Below, piece by piece: positions 34,197 to 42,677 of a stretch of DNA of 64,000 nucleotides. The notes below the pieces were generated by a model. The model was given only the letters and a program-made list of their open reading frames with translations, searched no databases and was not told the DNA's origin. The DNA is taken from the NCBI GenBank assembly GCA_040386155.1, contig JAZKFZ010000005.1:1-64000 (forward strand). The letters are read 5' to 3'. How positions within the stretch are numbered: the stretch's first letter is position 1; every line of letters begins with the position of its first letter. This DNA is from M0103 sp040386155. GTDB lineage: Bacteria; Bacteroidota; Bacteroidia; Flavobacteriales_D; Crocinitomicaceae. Both the position numbers and the translations under genes were made by a program.

Positions 34197-35447
34197 ATGA
34201 AAAATTTGCTCGACAAATTTGAAAACAAACGTCCAGAAATCGTCTTTGAATGGAAAGATTCAGAAACAGAAGCAGAAGGTTGGGTGGTTATTAATTCACT
34301 TCGCGGAGGAGCAGCTGGTGGTGGAACTAGAATGCGTGTAGGGCTTGATAAACGAGAGGTTGAATCGCTTGCAAAAACAATGGAAGTCAAATTTACCGTT
34401 GCTGGTCCGCCCATTGGAGGTGCTAAATCTGGAATCAATTTCGACCCAAAAGATCCTCGTAAAGAAGGAGTGCTTAGAAGATGGTATGCAGCAGTTACTC
34501 CATTATTGAAACATTATTATGGAACTGGCGGCGACTTAAATGTTGATGAAATTCATGAAGTAATTCCATTTACAGAAGATTGTGGTGTTTGGCATCCGCA
34601 AGAAGGTGTTTTTAACGGACATTTTCAGCCGAGAGAAGCTCAGAAAATCAATCGAATTGGACAATTACGACAAGGCGTTTTGAAGGTGATTGAAGATACA
34701 AATTTTTCTCCAGATCCCGCACGGAAGTATGTTATAGCAGACATGATTACAGGTTATGGTGTTGCAGAATCTATCAAACATTATTACACTATTTGGGGCG
34801 CAAGCTCGGCAACCCAACAATCAGTTGAAGGAAAAAAAGTAACTATACAAGGATGGGGCAATGTTGGTTCTGCAGCAGCTTACTACTTGGCGCAATCAGG
34901 CGCTAAAATTATAGGAATCATTGACCGTGCCGGAGGATTAATTAATGAAGAAGGATTTACATTTGATGAAATTAAATCTTTATTTCTTAACAAGAATGGC
35001 AATGAATTGGCACATAACAACTTACTTTCATTCAATGAAGTAAACGAAAAAATTTGGGATTTAGGCTGCGATGTTTTCGTGCCCTGTGCAGCGTCTCGAT
35101 TAATTACAGAAAATCAATTGGATCGTTTGATTTCCGGAGGAATTGAAGTTATTTCTGCAGGAGCGAATGTGCCATTTGCTGATCCCGAAATCTTCTTCGG
35201 TCGTATTGCAGATAAGGCTGATAATTCTTGCTCGGTAGTACCTGATTTCATCTCGAATTGTGGAATGGCAAGAGTATTTGCCTACTTAATGAGTAACGAC
35301 TTAAAAGAATTGACCGACGAAGGAATCTTTTCAGATACAAGTAAAACAATTCATGATGCATTAGCGAAGACATATCAAATCAATCCTCAACATACAACTA
35401 TTGCTAAGTCAGCTTTTTCAATTGCATTGAAGCAACTAGTTAACTAA
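34197..35447 (+). CDS. Glu/Leu/Phe/Val dehydrogenase family enzyme
   Basis: The 416-residue protein is an amino-acid dehydrogenase that reversibly deaminates an amino acid to its 2-oxoacid with NAD(P). The substrate-site block is GPPIGGAKSGINFDP (with the catalytic Lys in GGAKSG) and GTGGDLNVDE. The Rossmann motif is IQGWGNVGSAAAYYLAQSGA. The length fits glutamate or leucine dehydrogenases. The neighbour upstream is a 2-oxoacid dehydrogenase E1 fusion, so a branched-chain amino acid is a plausible substrate, but specificity cannot be read here. Its stop overlaps the ATG of nhaA by one base. Confidence 0.9.
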   Translation: MKNLLDKFENKRPEIVFEWKDSETEAEGWVVINSLRGGAAGGGTRMRVGLDKREVESLAKTMEVKFTVAGPPIGGAKSGINFDPKDPRKEGVLRRWYAAVTPLLKHYYGTGGDLNVDEIHEVIPFTEDCGVWHPQEGVFNGHFQPREAQKINRIGQLRQGVLKVIEDTNFSPDPARKYVIADMITGYGVAESIKHYYTIWGASSATQQSVEGKKVTIQGWGNVGSAAAYYLAQSGAKIIGIIDRAGGLINEEGFTFDEIKSLFLNKNGNELAHNNLLSFNEVNEKIWDLGCDVFVPCAASRLITENQLDRLISGGIEVISAGANVPFADPEIFFGRIADKADNSCSVVPDFISNCGMARVFAYLMSNDLKELTDEGIFSDTSKTIHDALAKTYQINPQHTTIAKSAFSIALKQLVN

Positions 35448-36619
35448 TGAAACCCTCCAAATTATTTGATGACTTTTTTCATAGCGAAAAGGCCGGTGGA
35501 TTAATTCTTATATTTTGTACCATTATATCGCTGGTGCTAGCAAATAGTGTCTTTGGAAAAAGTTACATTCATTTGTTCGAAACAGAACTTTCTGGTAGTA
35601 CAATTGAGCACTGGATCAATGATGGATTAATGGCCATTTTCTTTTTATTGATAGGATTAGAATTAAAGAGAGAATTTGTTGCAGGAGAACTATCCAACAT
35701 CAAAAATGCTTTGCTGCCTGCATTTGGCGCACTTGGAGGAATGCTTGTTCCGGCTGGAATTTATTTATTACTCAATTTTAGAACTTCCACTCAAGGAGGA
35801 GCTGGAATTCCGATGGCAACAGACATTGCCTTTGCTATTGGTGTTTTATCGTTATTGGGAAATAAAATTCCAACCTCCTTAAAAGTATTTTTAACAGCGC
35901 TTGCTGTCATTGATGATTTAGGTGCTATTGTGGTGATTGCCTTGTTTTATTCAAAGACGATCTATTGGTCGTATCTAATCGCCTCCCTTGGAATTTTTCT
36001 TGCACTATTAATTCTAAATCGATTGAAAGTCAATAAGTTATTTATTTACCTTCTTGGTGGATTTTTTATGTGGTATTTCATGCTCCATTCAGGAATTCAT
36101 GCTACAATTGCAGGTGTTTTATTGGCGTTTGTGATTCCACACGATTATTCACCTGAGACCTCATCTCCTGCTGAATTTTTGGAGGAAATACTACACAAAC
36201 CAGTGGCATTTCTCATCATGCCAATATTCGCTTTAGCAAATACCGCGTTCATCATTGACGTGAGTATCACCAACCTTTTCAAAGAAACGTATGCAATGGG
36301 AATTTGCTTGGGACTTATTATCGGAAAACCACTTGGAATTTTCATCTTTTCGTTCATTGGAGTAAAACTGAAATTTTGTGATTTAGGAGAAGGAATGAAT
36401 TGGTTATCGGTAATCGGTGTTGGTTTATTGGGCGGAATCGGCTTTACAATGTCAATATTTATAGCACTTCTCGCTTTTGATGACTTCACATTGATTTCAA
36501 ATTCGAAGCTAGCAATTCTTTCAAGTTCGTTGGTTGCAGGTGGCTTGGGTTACCTTTTTCTTCATATTGGAGCGAAGATCAATTCAAAAAAAGATAACGA
36601 AATTGCAAATTCAAATTAA
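35447..36619 (+). CDS. nhaA: Na+/H+ antiporter NhaA
   Basis: NhaA exports Na+ in exchange for protons across the inner membrane. The 390-residue protein has about twelve membrane helices and the family markers ATDIAFAIGVLSLLG (the active-site TDIAFA region) and LTALAVIDDLGAIVVIALFY, which holds the two essential Asp residues (DD). The GMxIGKPLGI motif in the second half (GLIIGKPLGIFIF) is also present. It begins at the last base of the preceding stop codon, so it is translationally coupled to the dehydrogenase gene. Confidence 0.96.
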   Translation: MKPSKLFDDFFHSEKAGGLILIFCTIISLVLANSVFGKSYIHLFETELSGSTIEHWINDGLMAIFFLLIGLELKREFVAGELSNIKNALLPAFGALGGMLVPAGIYLLLNFRTSTQGGAGIPMATDIAFAIGVLSLLGNKIPTSLKVFLTALAVIDDLGAIVVIALFYSKTIYWSYLIASLGIFLALLILNRLKVNKLFIYLLGGFFMWYFMLHSGIHATIAGVLLAFVIPHDYSPETSSPAEFLEEILHKPVAFLIMPIFALANTAFIIDVSITNLFKETYAMGICLGLIIGKPLGIFIFSFIGVKLKFCDLGEGMNWLSVIGVGLLGGIGFTMSIFIALLAFDDFTLISNSKLAILSSSLVAGGLGYLFLHIGAKINSKKDNEIANSN

Positions 36620-36634
36620 TTGCAACAATTTTCA

Positions 36635-36642
36635 TACATTTG
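36635..36642 (+). promoter_or_regulatory. -7 box of tatA
   Basis: TACATTTG matches TAnnTTTG, 23 bases upstream of the tatA ATG. TTG triplets upstream are 12 or 29 bases away, outside the usual spacing. Confidence 0.45.
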
Positions 36643-36665
36643 TATCAAATTAAATACGAAAGACA

Positions 36666-36839
36666 ATGATTTTAGGAGCAATGTTAAGTCCGGGACACAT
36701 CATTTTGATTTTAGCCGTTGTGCTTTTATTATTTGGTGGTAAGAAAATTCCTGAGCTAATGAAAGGATTAGGTCAAGGAGTAAAAGAATTTAAAGATGCT
36801 TCCAAGGCAAATACTGAAAAAACCGAGGAATCAAAATAA
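36666..36839 (+). CDS. tatA: Twin-arginine translocase subunit TatA
   Basis: A 57-codon ORF encodes the pore-forming Tat subunit for export of folded proteins. The sequence has a short N-terminal membrane helix, then the family hallmark LLLFGGKKIPELMKGLGQG (20-38; the FG and the amphipathic helix) and an acidic/basic tail ending KTEESK. The length is typical for compact TatA forms. No tatC or tatB gene is in this window, so the gene is separate from the rest of the system. A strong terminator follows 18 bases after the stop. Confidence 0.93.
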   Translation: MILGAMLSPGHIILILAVVLLLFGGKKIPELMKGLGQGVKEFKDASKANTEKTEESK

Positions 36840-36856
36840 AAAACTTTACATTTAAG

Positions 36857-36888
36857 AAACGTCTTCAATTTGAAGGCGTTTTTTTTTG
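36857..36888 (+). terminator. Intrinsic terminator after tatA
   Basis: AAACGTCTTCA (36857-36867) pairs with TGAAGGCGTTT (36871-36881) with one G-U pair, followed by a run of T to 36887. This ends the nhaA-tatA region. Confidence 0.85.
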
Positions 36889-36983
36889 TGAAAAAAAGTT
36901 AGTTGCGCTTGCGATATTTGGCGGTTGAGGTTAAAATAGTTGTTTTTTTTTTAGGGATTCAATTTATTGGGGAAGTTTGCAAA

Positions 36984-37084
36984 ATTACCAACCGGTTGGT
37001 AATATTACCTCCGAGTTCAAATGTTACACCACCTACTTAACAAGTTTGCTAATTGGGTAACGTGTTGCCCAATTAGCAAACTTG
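36984..37084. repeat. Cluster of intergenic palindromes
   Basis: The gap of 367 bases between tatA and the ExbB gene contains no gene. It holds a perfect 20-base palindrome ATTACCAACCGGTTGGTAAT (36984-37003). This overlaps a second palindrome GGTAATATTACC (36998-37009). A long hairpin follows with arms at 37041-37060 and 37065-37084 (19 of 20 pairs, loop CGTG), whose core is CTAATTGGG/CCCAATTAG. The half-site GGTAAT is shared between neighbouring palindromes, as at the left edge of the window. It may be a regulator-binding array for the ExbB operon or a family of extragenic repeats. Confidence 0.75.
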
Positions 37085-37206
37085 CACAATTTCATTCACA
37101 TTCATTCGTTCTCTCTCAAGTAACATTTCGTTGTGAATATCTTAATCCACTCATGTTCATATCATACTTGGCTATTTATAATTTTACAGTTAATTATTAG
37201 ATAAAA

Positions 37207-37953
37207 ATGAAAAAACACTTTAAATTAATTGCCGCTTTTCTTTTTGTTAGCATCGGAACGTTTGCATACTCACAAATGGAAGTTGCTGGAGAGACTGCAG
37301 CTGAAACACCTGCAAAAACAGTAGAATTATCACAAGAAATTTCTGCATTCGAGTTTTTAATGAAAGGTGGAGTATTCCTTATCCCTATTGCAATTTTATT
37401 GTTTTACACACTAATTGTGACATTTGAGAAAGTGCGTTACCTAAGAAGAATGACGAAGTACAACGATCATTTAGTGCAAGACATCAAGCCAGCATTGAAC
37501 GCCGGAAATATTTCGCAAGCAATTGAAACAGTGTCTCGTGATACAACAGCATACGGAAGTGTATTGAAGGAAGGACTACTAACCGTTGGTCGACCAATTC
37601 CAGAAATTGAATCGAACATGGAGAAAAGAGCGAATATAGAAATTGGCAAAATGGAACGTAATATGGGTCACCTTGGGTTGATTGCTGGTATTGCTCCAAC
37701 CTTAGGATTCATCGGAACCATTTCTGGGGTAATTAAAATTTTCTATAGTATTTCCATCACAGAGAATGTAAGTATTGGTAACATATCTGGAGGTTTGTAC
37801 GAAAAAATGATCTCCTCAGGTTCTGGACTTGTAGTTGGTATCATTGCCTTTGCAGCTTATCACCTTTTGAATGGGATTATTGATAGTTATACCTTGAAAG
37901 TACAGCAACAAAATTTGGATTTCATATCATCAATTCAACGCCCAAACCAATAA
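37207..37953 (+). CDS. exbB: ExbB/TolQ-type proton channel subunit
   Basis: This 248-residue inner-membrane protein belongs to the MotA/TolQ/ExbB family. It has a cleavable-looking hydrophobic N-terminus (about 1-22, ending YSQ), a segment near 50-72 (GVFLIPIAILLFYTLIVTFEK), and two more helices at about 150-175 and 200-225. The conserved block is MGHLGLIAGIAPTLGFIGTISGVIKIF. With ExbD it forms a proton-driven motor that powers a TonB or TolA-type protein spanning the periplasm. The next two genes encode exactly those partners, and the spacing to exbD is one base. Confidence 0.9.
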   Translation: MKKHFKLIAAFLFVSIGTFAYSQMEVAGETAAETPAKTVELSQEISAFEFLMKGGVFLIPIAILLFYTLIVTFEKVRYLRRMTKYNDHLVQDIKPALNAGNISQAIETVSRDTTAYGSVLKEGLLTVGRPIPEIESNMEKRANIEIGKMERNMGHLGLIAGIAPTLGFIGTISGVIKIFYSISITENVSIGNISGGLYEKMISSGSGLVVGIIAFAAYHLLNGIIDSYTLKVQQQNLDFISSIQRPNQ

Positions 37954-37954
37954 G

Positions 37955-38353
37955 ATGGCAATTAAAAGAAATAGAAGGTTCCATGCGGAAGTAGCCACCT
38001 CGGCACTCAGCGACATCATGTTCTTCTTGTTGCTCTTCTTCCTCATTATCTCCACTTTGGCGAACCCAAATGTGATTAAAGTACCTTTGCCTGAATCAAA
38101 AGGTAATGAAAAAACACAGAAGGCGCACGTTACATTAACAGTGACAAACGAGAAAAGATATTACGTTGATAAGCAAGAAGTTGCATACAATCAAATTGAA
38201 ACAGTGTTGTTGCAAGAAACAGCAAAATTAAATGATAATACTGTAATCGTACGTATACCATTCGACTTGCAAGTACAAGATTTAGTAGATCTTTTACAGA
38301 TCGGAATGGCGAATAATCTAAAGGTAATTATCGCAACGAAAGCAGTGGAATAG
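37955..38353 (+). CDS. exbD: ExbD/TolR-type motor subunit
   Basis: The 132-residue protein has a short cytoplasmic start, one membrane helix (about 16-36) and a periplasmic domain. The helix carries the conserved Asp near its start (ALSDIMFFLLLFFLI), the proton-carrying residue of the family. The periplasmic part ends in the VVIATKAVE fold typical of ExbD. It pairs with the ExbB subunit encoded one base upstream. Confidence 0.9.
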   Translation: MAIKRNRRFHAEVATSALSDIMFFLLLFFLIISTLANPNVIKVPLPESKGNEKTQKAHVTLTVTNEKRYYVDKQEVAYNQIETVLLQETAKLNDNTVIVRIPFDLQVQDLVDLLQIGMANNLKVIIATKAVE

Positions 38354-38405
38354 TTTTTGTAACCTAATTCTTGAAATTTCGTTCAATTATTTAAAACCAA
38401 TTGTT

Positions 38406-39167
38406 ATGTATGCCATCGCCAACGAAAAGTTTGAAGTAGACAAAGACCGCAAAATTGCGATTATTAGCTCTACCACTTTTATTGTTCTTTTATTGATCAC
38501 AGCTTATTTTACAACATTCTTTGTGATTCCTAAAATGGCTATCGACATTCCGCCGTACAATTCTGATGATGTAATTGAAGAAATGCTCATCGACAATGTA
38601 GAGATGGCACGTAACGATGATGCTGCTGGCGGTTCTGGAAGTGGAATTTCTTCTAACGATCCTGTAGGTCCACCAAGTGCCCAAACAGAAAAAATCTTAA
38701 CCTCTTCTAATTCTAATGTACAGGTAAACTCTGGTAATTCTCATAATCATAACTCCAACAACTCAACGAATACAAGTTCTACCACTCAGCATTCTGAAAA
38801 TCCATTTGGAACTGGAGGTAGCGGAACTACTGGGCAAGGTGCTGGAAATAGTCCTTTTGGAAATGACGTTGGAAATGGCGGAAATGGGACGGGACCAGGC
38901 GCTGGAACGGGTGGACGTGTGCGTTTAAATGACCCAAATACAAGCGGAATTATTCCTGATCAAGATGCTACCATCAATTTAAAAGTAACGATCAACGATC
39001 AAGGCGCCATTTTATCTGTGTCGAACATTCCTTCGAAAACGACTACGACAGATCAAACAATCATCAATAAAGTAATTGCTGCTGTGAAAAGAGACGTAAA
39101 GTACTCTAAATCGCCAGGAACAACAAACGCAACGCAATACATCACGGTTAAATTGTATGCACAATAG
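38406..39167 (+). CDS. TonB/TolA-like energy transducer
   Basis: The 253-residue protein has one N-terminal membrane helix (about 17-40), a periplasmic proline-containing region and a long low-complexity stretch rich in Ser, Asn, His, Thr and Gly (about 77-165). A C-terminal TonB-like domain follows (about 175-253), with ATINLKVTINDQGAI and the repeated NATQYITVKL strand. The usual Pro-Glu/Pro-Lys repeats of enteric TonB are replaced by the Ser/Asn/Gly linker. It follows exbB and exbD, so it is the energised partner, probably for an outer-membrane receptor or a Tol-like function. Its end overlaps the folC start by 11 bases. Confidence 0.8.
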   Translation: MYAIANEKFEVDKDRKIAIISSTTFIVLLLITAYFTTFFVIPKMAIDIPPYNSDDVIEEMLIDNVEMARNDDAAGGSGSGISSNDPVGPPSAQTEKILTSSNSNVQVNSGNSHNHNSNNSTNTSSTTQHSENPFGTGGSGTTGQGAGNSPFGNDVGNGGNGTGPGAGTGGRVRLNDPNTSGIIPDQDATINLKVTINDQGAILSVSNIPSKTTTTDQTIINKVIAAVKRDVKYSKSPGTTNATQYITVKLYAQ

Positions 39168-40401
39168 TGCCTATCAAACAGCCCTAGACTGGCTTTTTCA
39201 ACAATTTCCATCGTACCAATTAATTGGAGATAGAGCGTATAAACCTACGCTGGACAATATTCGAAAACTTGCCGACGCATTTGGAAATCCAGAAGAACAA
39301 TTACGCTTTATTCATGTAGCGGGCACCAATGGCAAAGGATCAAGTTCTTCCATGATGGCTTCAATATTGCAAGAATCAGGAGAAACAGTTGGACTTTTCA
39401 CCTCTCCTCACCTGCTCGATTTCAGGGAACGAATTAGAGTAAATGGAGCCGTCATTTCAGAACAAGACGTCATCGAATTTGTTGCAAAGATTCAACACTT
39501 GAAATTAGACTTTGAACCATCTTTTTTCGAAATTACTTTCATAATGGCTTTGCACTATTTTCTGTCTCAAAATTGCACCATCTGCGTGATTGAAACAGGA
39601 ATGGGAGGCCGTTTAGACGCAACGAATATCGTGAAGCCATTGATTAGTGTAATTACCAATATTTCTAAAGACCACGAGAAACATTTGGGAAGTCACTTAT
39701 ATCAAATTGCACGCGAAAAAGCTGGAATAATGAAAGATGGTGTTCCAACTGTCTTTGGTGAACAAAAATTCAAAGAAGCAACTACAGCAATTATTTCAAG
39801 CGCTAAAGAAAAGGAAATTGACTTGTTCTTTGCAGAGAAAATGGTTAAAGACGACGAATTGTATGAGTATGAACTTCCAATGATTGGCAATTATCAATTC
39901 AACAACCTTCGTACGATTCTAGCCGCCCTTCAATTAATAGAAAAAGAGTTTCCAGCCTACAAGGATTTTATTCAGATTGGCTTAAAAAATATTCAACAAA
40001 ACACAGGATTAATTGGTCGAATGCAAGTGATGGATCGAAAACCTTTACTCGTTTACGATGTGAGTCACAACGAAGATGGTGTTCGAGAAACAATTAATTC
40101 GATTTTGCCTTACTCGAAGAACAGCATACTTCATATACTATTTGGGGCAAGTGCCGACAAAGACGTGAAAAGTGTCATTAAAGCACTTCCATTGTCGGCT
40201 AAATTGCATTTCACAAGTTTTCATCACGACAGAAGCATGGAAATAGAACAATTGAAGGCTGTTGGAAAAGAAATGGGAAGAAATGCAATTTCACATAATA
40301 ATCCCAAGGAGGCCTTGTCAGCTATTAGGTTAGCAGCGAAAGAAGATGATGTTATTTTGGTGATGGGGAGTTTTTTCTTGATTGCTGAACTTTTAAAATG
40401 A
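39157..40401 (+). CDS. folC: Folylpolyglutamate/dihydrofolate synthase
   Basis: FolC ligates glutamate to dihydropteroate and adds further glutamates to folates. The 414-residue protein has the Mur-ligase-like ATP loop HVAGTNGKGSSSSMMASIL, the FTSPHLLDFRERIR signature, the Mg and substrate region ETGMGGRLDATN, and the C-terminal DVSHNEDG block. The start overlaps the end of the TonB-like gene by 11 bases in another frame. The coupling is probably positional rather than functional. Confidence 0.95.
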   Translation: MHNSAYQTALDWLFQQFPSYQLIGDRAYKPTLDNIRKLADAFGNPEEQLRFIHVAGTNGKGSSSSMMASILQESGETVGLFTSPHLLDFRERIRVNGAVISEQDVIEFVAKIQHLKLDFEPSFFEITFIMALHYFLSQNCTICVIETGMGGRLDATNIVKPLISVITNISKDHEKHLGSHLYQIAREKAGIMKDGVPTVFGEQKFKEATTAIISSAKEKEIDLFFAEKMVKDDELYEYELPMIGNYQFNNLRTILAALQLIEKEFPAYKDFIQIGLKNIQQNTGLIGRMQVMDRKPLLVYDVSHNEDGVRETINSILPYSKNSILHILFGASADKDVKSVIKALPLSAKLHFTSFHHDRSMEIEQLKAVGKEMGRNAISHNNPKEALSAIRLAAKEDDVILVMGSFFLIAELLK

Positions 40402-40410
40402 TTCAATTTT

Positions 40411-40607
40411 AAAATTCAGGTGATCTAAAATTTTAGTGATTTAGAATTTCAAATATCTGGTACCGCCAAAATCAACAAAAATCAACACTTTTCACTCAAT
40501 CTACCTTCAAAAAACTAAGTATATAATCCTTATAATTAGTAACTAGTTCGTGTCAGGCTTTAAATCCAAAATTCTAAAAATCTAAAGATCTAAAATTCCA
40601 GTGATCC
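40411..40607. repeat. 16-base degenerate repeats after folC
   Basis: The 248-base gap 40402-40649 holds three copies of a 16-base word: AAAATTCAGGTGATCT (40411-40426), AAAATTTTAGTGATTT (40427-40442, directly adjacent) and AAAATTCCAGTGATCC (40592-40607). The last runs into a hairpin GATCCA/TGGATC (40603-40608, 40615-40620). No gene or promoter consensus stands out in the gap. The role is unknown. Confidence 0.6.
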
Positions 40608-40649
40608 AGATGTTTGGATCTGAAGTTCAGAGTTAACCATTTTTAAAGC

Positions 40650-41354
40650 CTACAAGCGCTTCCCGTGAAAATCAATTGTAAGTTCCCGGTATTCCTCCGA
40701 ATAGGCCCCATCAATATCGCGAATTGTAAGGTCTTGAATCACGGCTTCATGTCTATTTTCCAAACTCAATTCCAAAATTGTACGAACTGGTGTTTCTGGT
40801 TTTCCATTGACGGTAATTTCTCTTAGTATTGAAAATCCTACTTGTTTTGCCAGTTCTTTTATTTCATCGCAATTCTGAAAAGGAAAAATCAAGCTAAATA
40901 CACCATTACTGCTCAAAAGTGAAGCAACTTTCGCCATTAATTGTTTCATTGGAAGGAAATCACTGTGACGCGCTTTAGCAAGCTTTAGATCAGCATTATG
41001 AAGGCTATTTTGGTAAAAAGGAGGATTGCTGATGATAAAATCAAATCGCTTATCAAACTGCTGCGACAGAAAATCACCATTAATGACTTCTAATCGATTG
41101 TTCCAAGGAGAATTTTTGAAGTTTACTTGACAATCTTCAAAAGAGGACTCATCCACCTCAATTGCAGTAATTTGAGCCTGTTGATTTCTTTGTGCTAACA
41201 TTAACGAAAGCACCCCCGTTCCTGCTCCAATATCTAAAATAGAAGCTGAATTTTCAGGATTTACCAAAGCACCAAATACCATAGCATCTGTCCCCACTTT
41301 CATGGCAGAATTATCTTGCTGAATGGAAAAATGTTTAAAATGAAAGTTTGTCAT
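40650..41354 (-). CDS. trmN6: TrmN6-like tRNA adenine-N6 methyltransferase
   Basis: This 234-residue SAM-dependent methyltransferase has the AdoMet loop ILDIGAGTGVLSLMLA, the acidic residue in AIEVDE, and the base-flipping motif NPPF (in DFIISNPPFYQNS), which marks N6-adenine methylation. The opening FHFKHFSIQQDNSAMKVGTDAMVFGA is typical of YfiC/TrmN6, the enzyme that methylates A37 of tRNA-Val in enterobacteria. Function in this phylum is inferred from that family. The upstream gap to rimM is 81 bases. Confidence 0.87.
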   Translation of the reverse strand: MTNFHFKHFSIQQDNSAMKVGTDAMVFGALVNPENSASILDIGAGTGVLSLMLAQRNQQAQITAIEVDESSFEDCQVNFKNSPWNNRLEVINGDFLSQQFDKRFDFIISNPPFYQNSLHNADLKLAKARHSDFLPMKQLMAKVASLLSSNGVFSLIFPFQNCDEIKELAKQVGFSILREITVNGKPETPVRTILELSLENRHEAVIQDLTIRDIDGAYSEEYRELTIDFHGKRL

Positions 41355-41435
41355 CCGATTGCATAGATAGTAGCACCTTGCTGTTAGAATTTGCAGTGGT
41401 TTGGTGTATTTTAGCTATGCGGTCTTTTGTCTACA

Positions 41436-41963
41436 TTAAGCTAAATACATCTCAATCAATCCTTCGGGCGCCGTGATAGTCATTGTTTTGTTGACCCTGT
41501 CGACTTCCTTTACCAGACCTTCAATTAGCGGCACAAGGACTTCTTTTTTATTGCATTTGATACTTAGCAATGGATTTACTGCATAATCCATTACAGAATC
41601 TAAGATTCCAACAATACCAAAATTAGTGTCAATGACAGTGAAACCCTCTACTTCGTGATCGTAGAAATTCGTTCCTGTAAGTTCTGTGAGTTTTTCTGCA
41701 GGAAGATAAATGCTTTTTCGAACAATGACCTTTGCTTTTTGTTCGGTATCAACGCCTTCAAACTTAACGGTTGCAAATCCTTTGTTTTTGAGTTTGAATT
41801 GCTCTACAAAGAAAGGTGTTAGTTGGTTATTGATATCAATAAAAACGGCGTCCAAATTGACGTAATCTTGTGGATTAGAAACGTCTAAAAATAGCGAAAC
41901 TTCACCTTTATATCCGTGAAGTTTCGCAACATGTCCTAAATGAAAGCAATCTGCTATCTCCAT
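41436..41963 (-). CDS. rimM: 16S rRNA processing protein RimM
   Basis: RimM helps mature the 16S rRNA 3' domain and binds S19. The 175-residue protein has the N-terminal beta-barrel (FHLGHVAKLHGYKGEVSLF) and the C-terminal PRC-barrel (NFYDHEVEGFTVID and VLVPLIEGLVKEVDR). It is encoded 13 bases after rpsP in the usual order rpsP-rimM, which in many bacteria continues with trmD; no trmD follows here. Confidence 0.95.
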   Translation of the reverse strand: MEIADCFHLGHVAKLHGYKGEVSLFLDVSNPQDYVNLDAVFIDINNQLTPFFVEQFKLKNKGFATVKFEGVDTEQKAKVIVRKSIYLPAEKLTELTGTNFYDHEVEGFTVIDTNFGIVGILDSVMDYAVNPLLSIKCNKKEVLVPLIEGLVKEVDRVNKTMTITAPEGLIEMYLA

Positions 41964-41976
41964 TTAATCAATAAAA

Positions 41977-42621
41977 TTATTCAGCAGAAGTCTCTTCTGA
42001 AGATTTTTCTTCAGTTGATTCTTCAGTAGCATCAGCAGGCGTCTCAGCAACAACTTCTTCTGTTACTTCAGCAACTTCTTCGGCAGCTTCAGTTACTTCA
42101 GCAACCACTTCTTCAGCAGCTTCATCAGCAACAACAGCAACTTCTTCTACTTCTTCAACAACTGGAGCATTTTTAGCTTCAATTGCAGTAGATCTAGCTT
42201 CATTAGCTACTACTTCAGCTTTCAAACGTGCATCTTTATCAGCAGCAGCATTTTTAGCTAAACCATCAACTTTACCTGATATTTTACCAGCTTTTTCTTC
42301 TAACCATGCAGCAAATTTTTCTTCTACTTGCTCAGCAGTTAAAGCACCTTTTTTTACACCATTCAACAAGTGATTCTTGTGTAATACTCCTTTATACGAA
42401 AGAATCGCACGCGCAGTATCAGACAATTCAGCACCAACTTGAACCCAATACAATGTCTTTTCGAAATTAATTTCAATCGTTGCTGGATTAGTATTTGGGT
42501 TGTACGTCCCTAATTTTTCGATGAATTTACCATCTCTTTTTGCTCTGCTGTCTGCAGCTACAATGTGGAAGAAAGCTTTTCCTTTCTTACCATGTCTTTG
42601 CAATCTAATACGAGTTGCCAT
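41977..42621 (-). CDS. rpsP: 30S ribosomal protein S16 with long acidic tail
   Basis: The first 80 residues are a normal S16 (MATRIRLQRHGKKGKAFFHI, YNPNTNPATI, LSDTARAILSYKGVLHK). Residues from about 85 to 214 are an extra Ala/Glu/Val-rich region. The middle (about 95-150) looks helical, and the last 60 residues are almost only Glu, Ala, Val, Thr and Ser (EEVAEVTEEVVAETPAD). S16 in this phylum is often longer than in E. coli (82 residues), but 214 is long even so. The tail would lie outside the ribosome core and its repetitive codons invite length variation. A good promoter and a hairpin leader precede the gene. Confidence 0.95.
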   Translation of the reverse strand: MATRIRLQRHGKKGKAFFHIVAADSRAKRDGKFIEKLGTYNPNTNPATIEINFEKTLYWVQVGAELSDTARAILSYKGVLHKNHLLNGVKKGALTAEQVEEKFAAWLEEKAGKISGKVDGLAKNAAADKDARLKAEVVANEARSTAIEAKNAPVVEEVEEVAVVADEAAEEVVAEVTEAAEEVAEVTEEVVAETPADATEESTEEKSSEETSAE

Positions 42622-42677
42622 AGTGTTTTGTTTTACATTTTGAGGTACGAAACCTCGGTTTATAAATTACTTCTATT

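Noticed and set aside
36840..37206. A gene in the gap before exbB
   Set aside because: No frame of useful length with a sensible product exists; the gap holds a terminator and palindromes.
38640..38930. CRISPR-like or tandem DNA repeat in the TonB-like gene
   Set aside because: The repetitive look comes from Ser/Asn/Gly codons; no regular repeat and spacer units are present.
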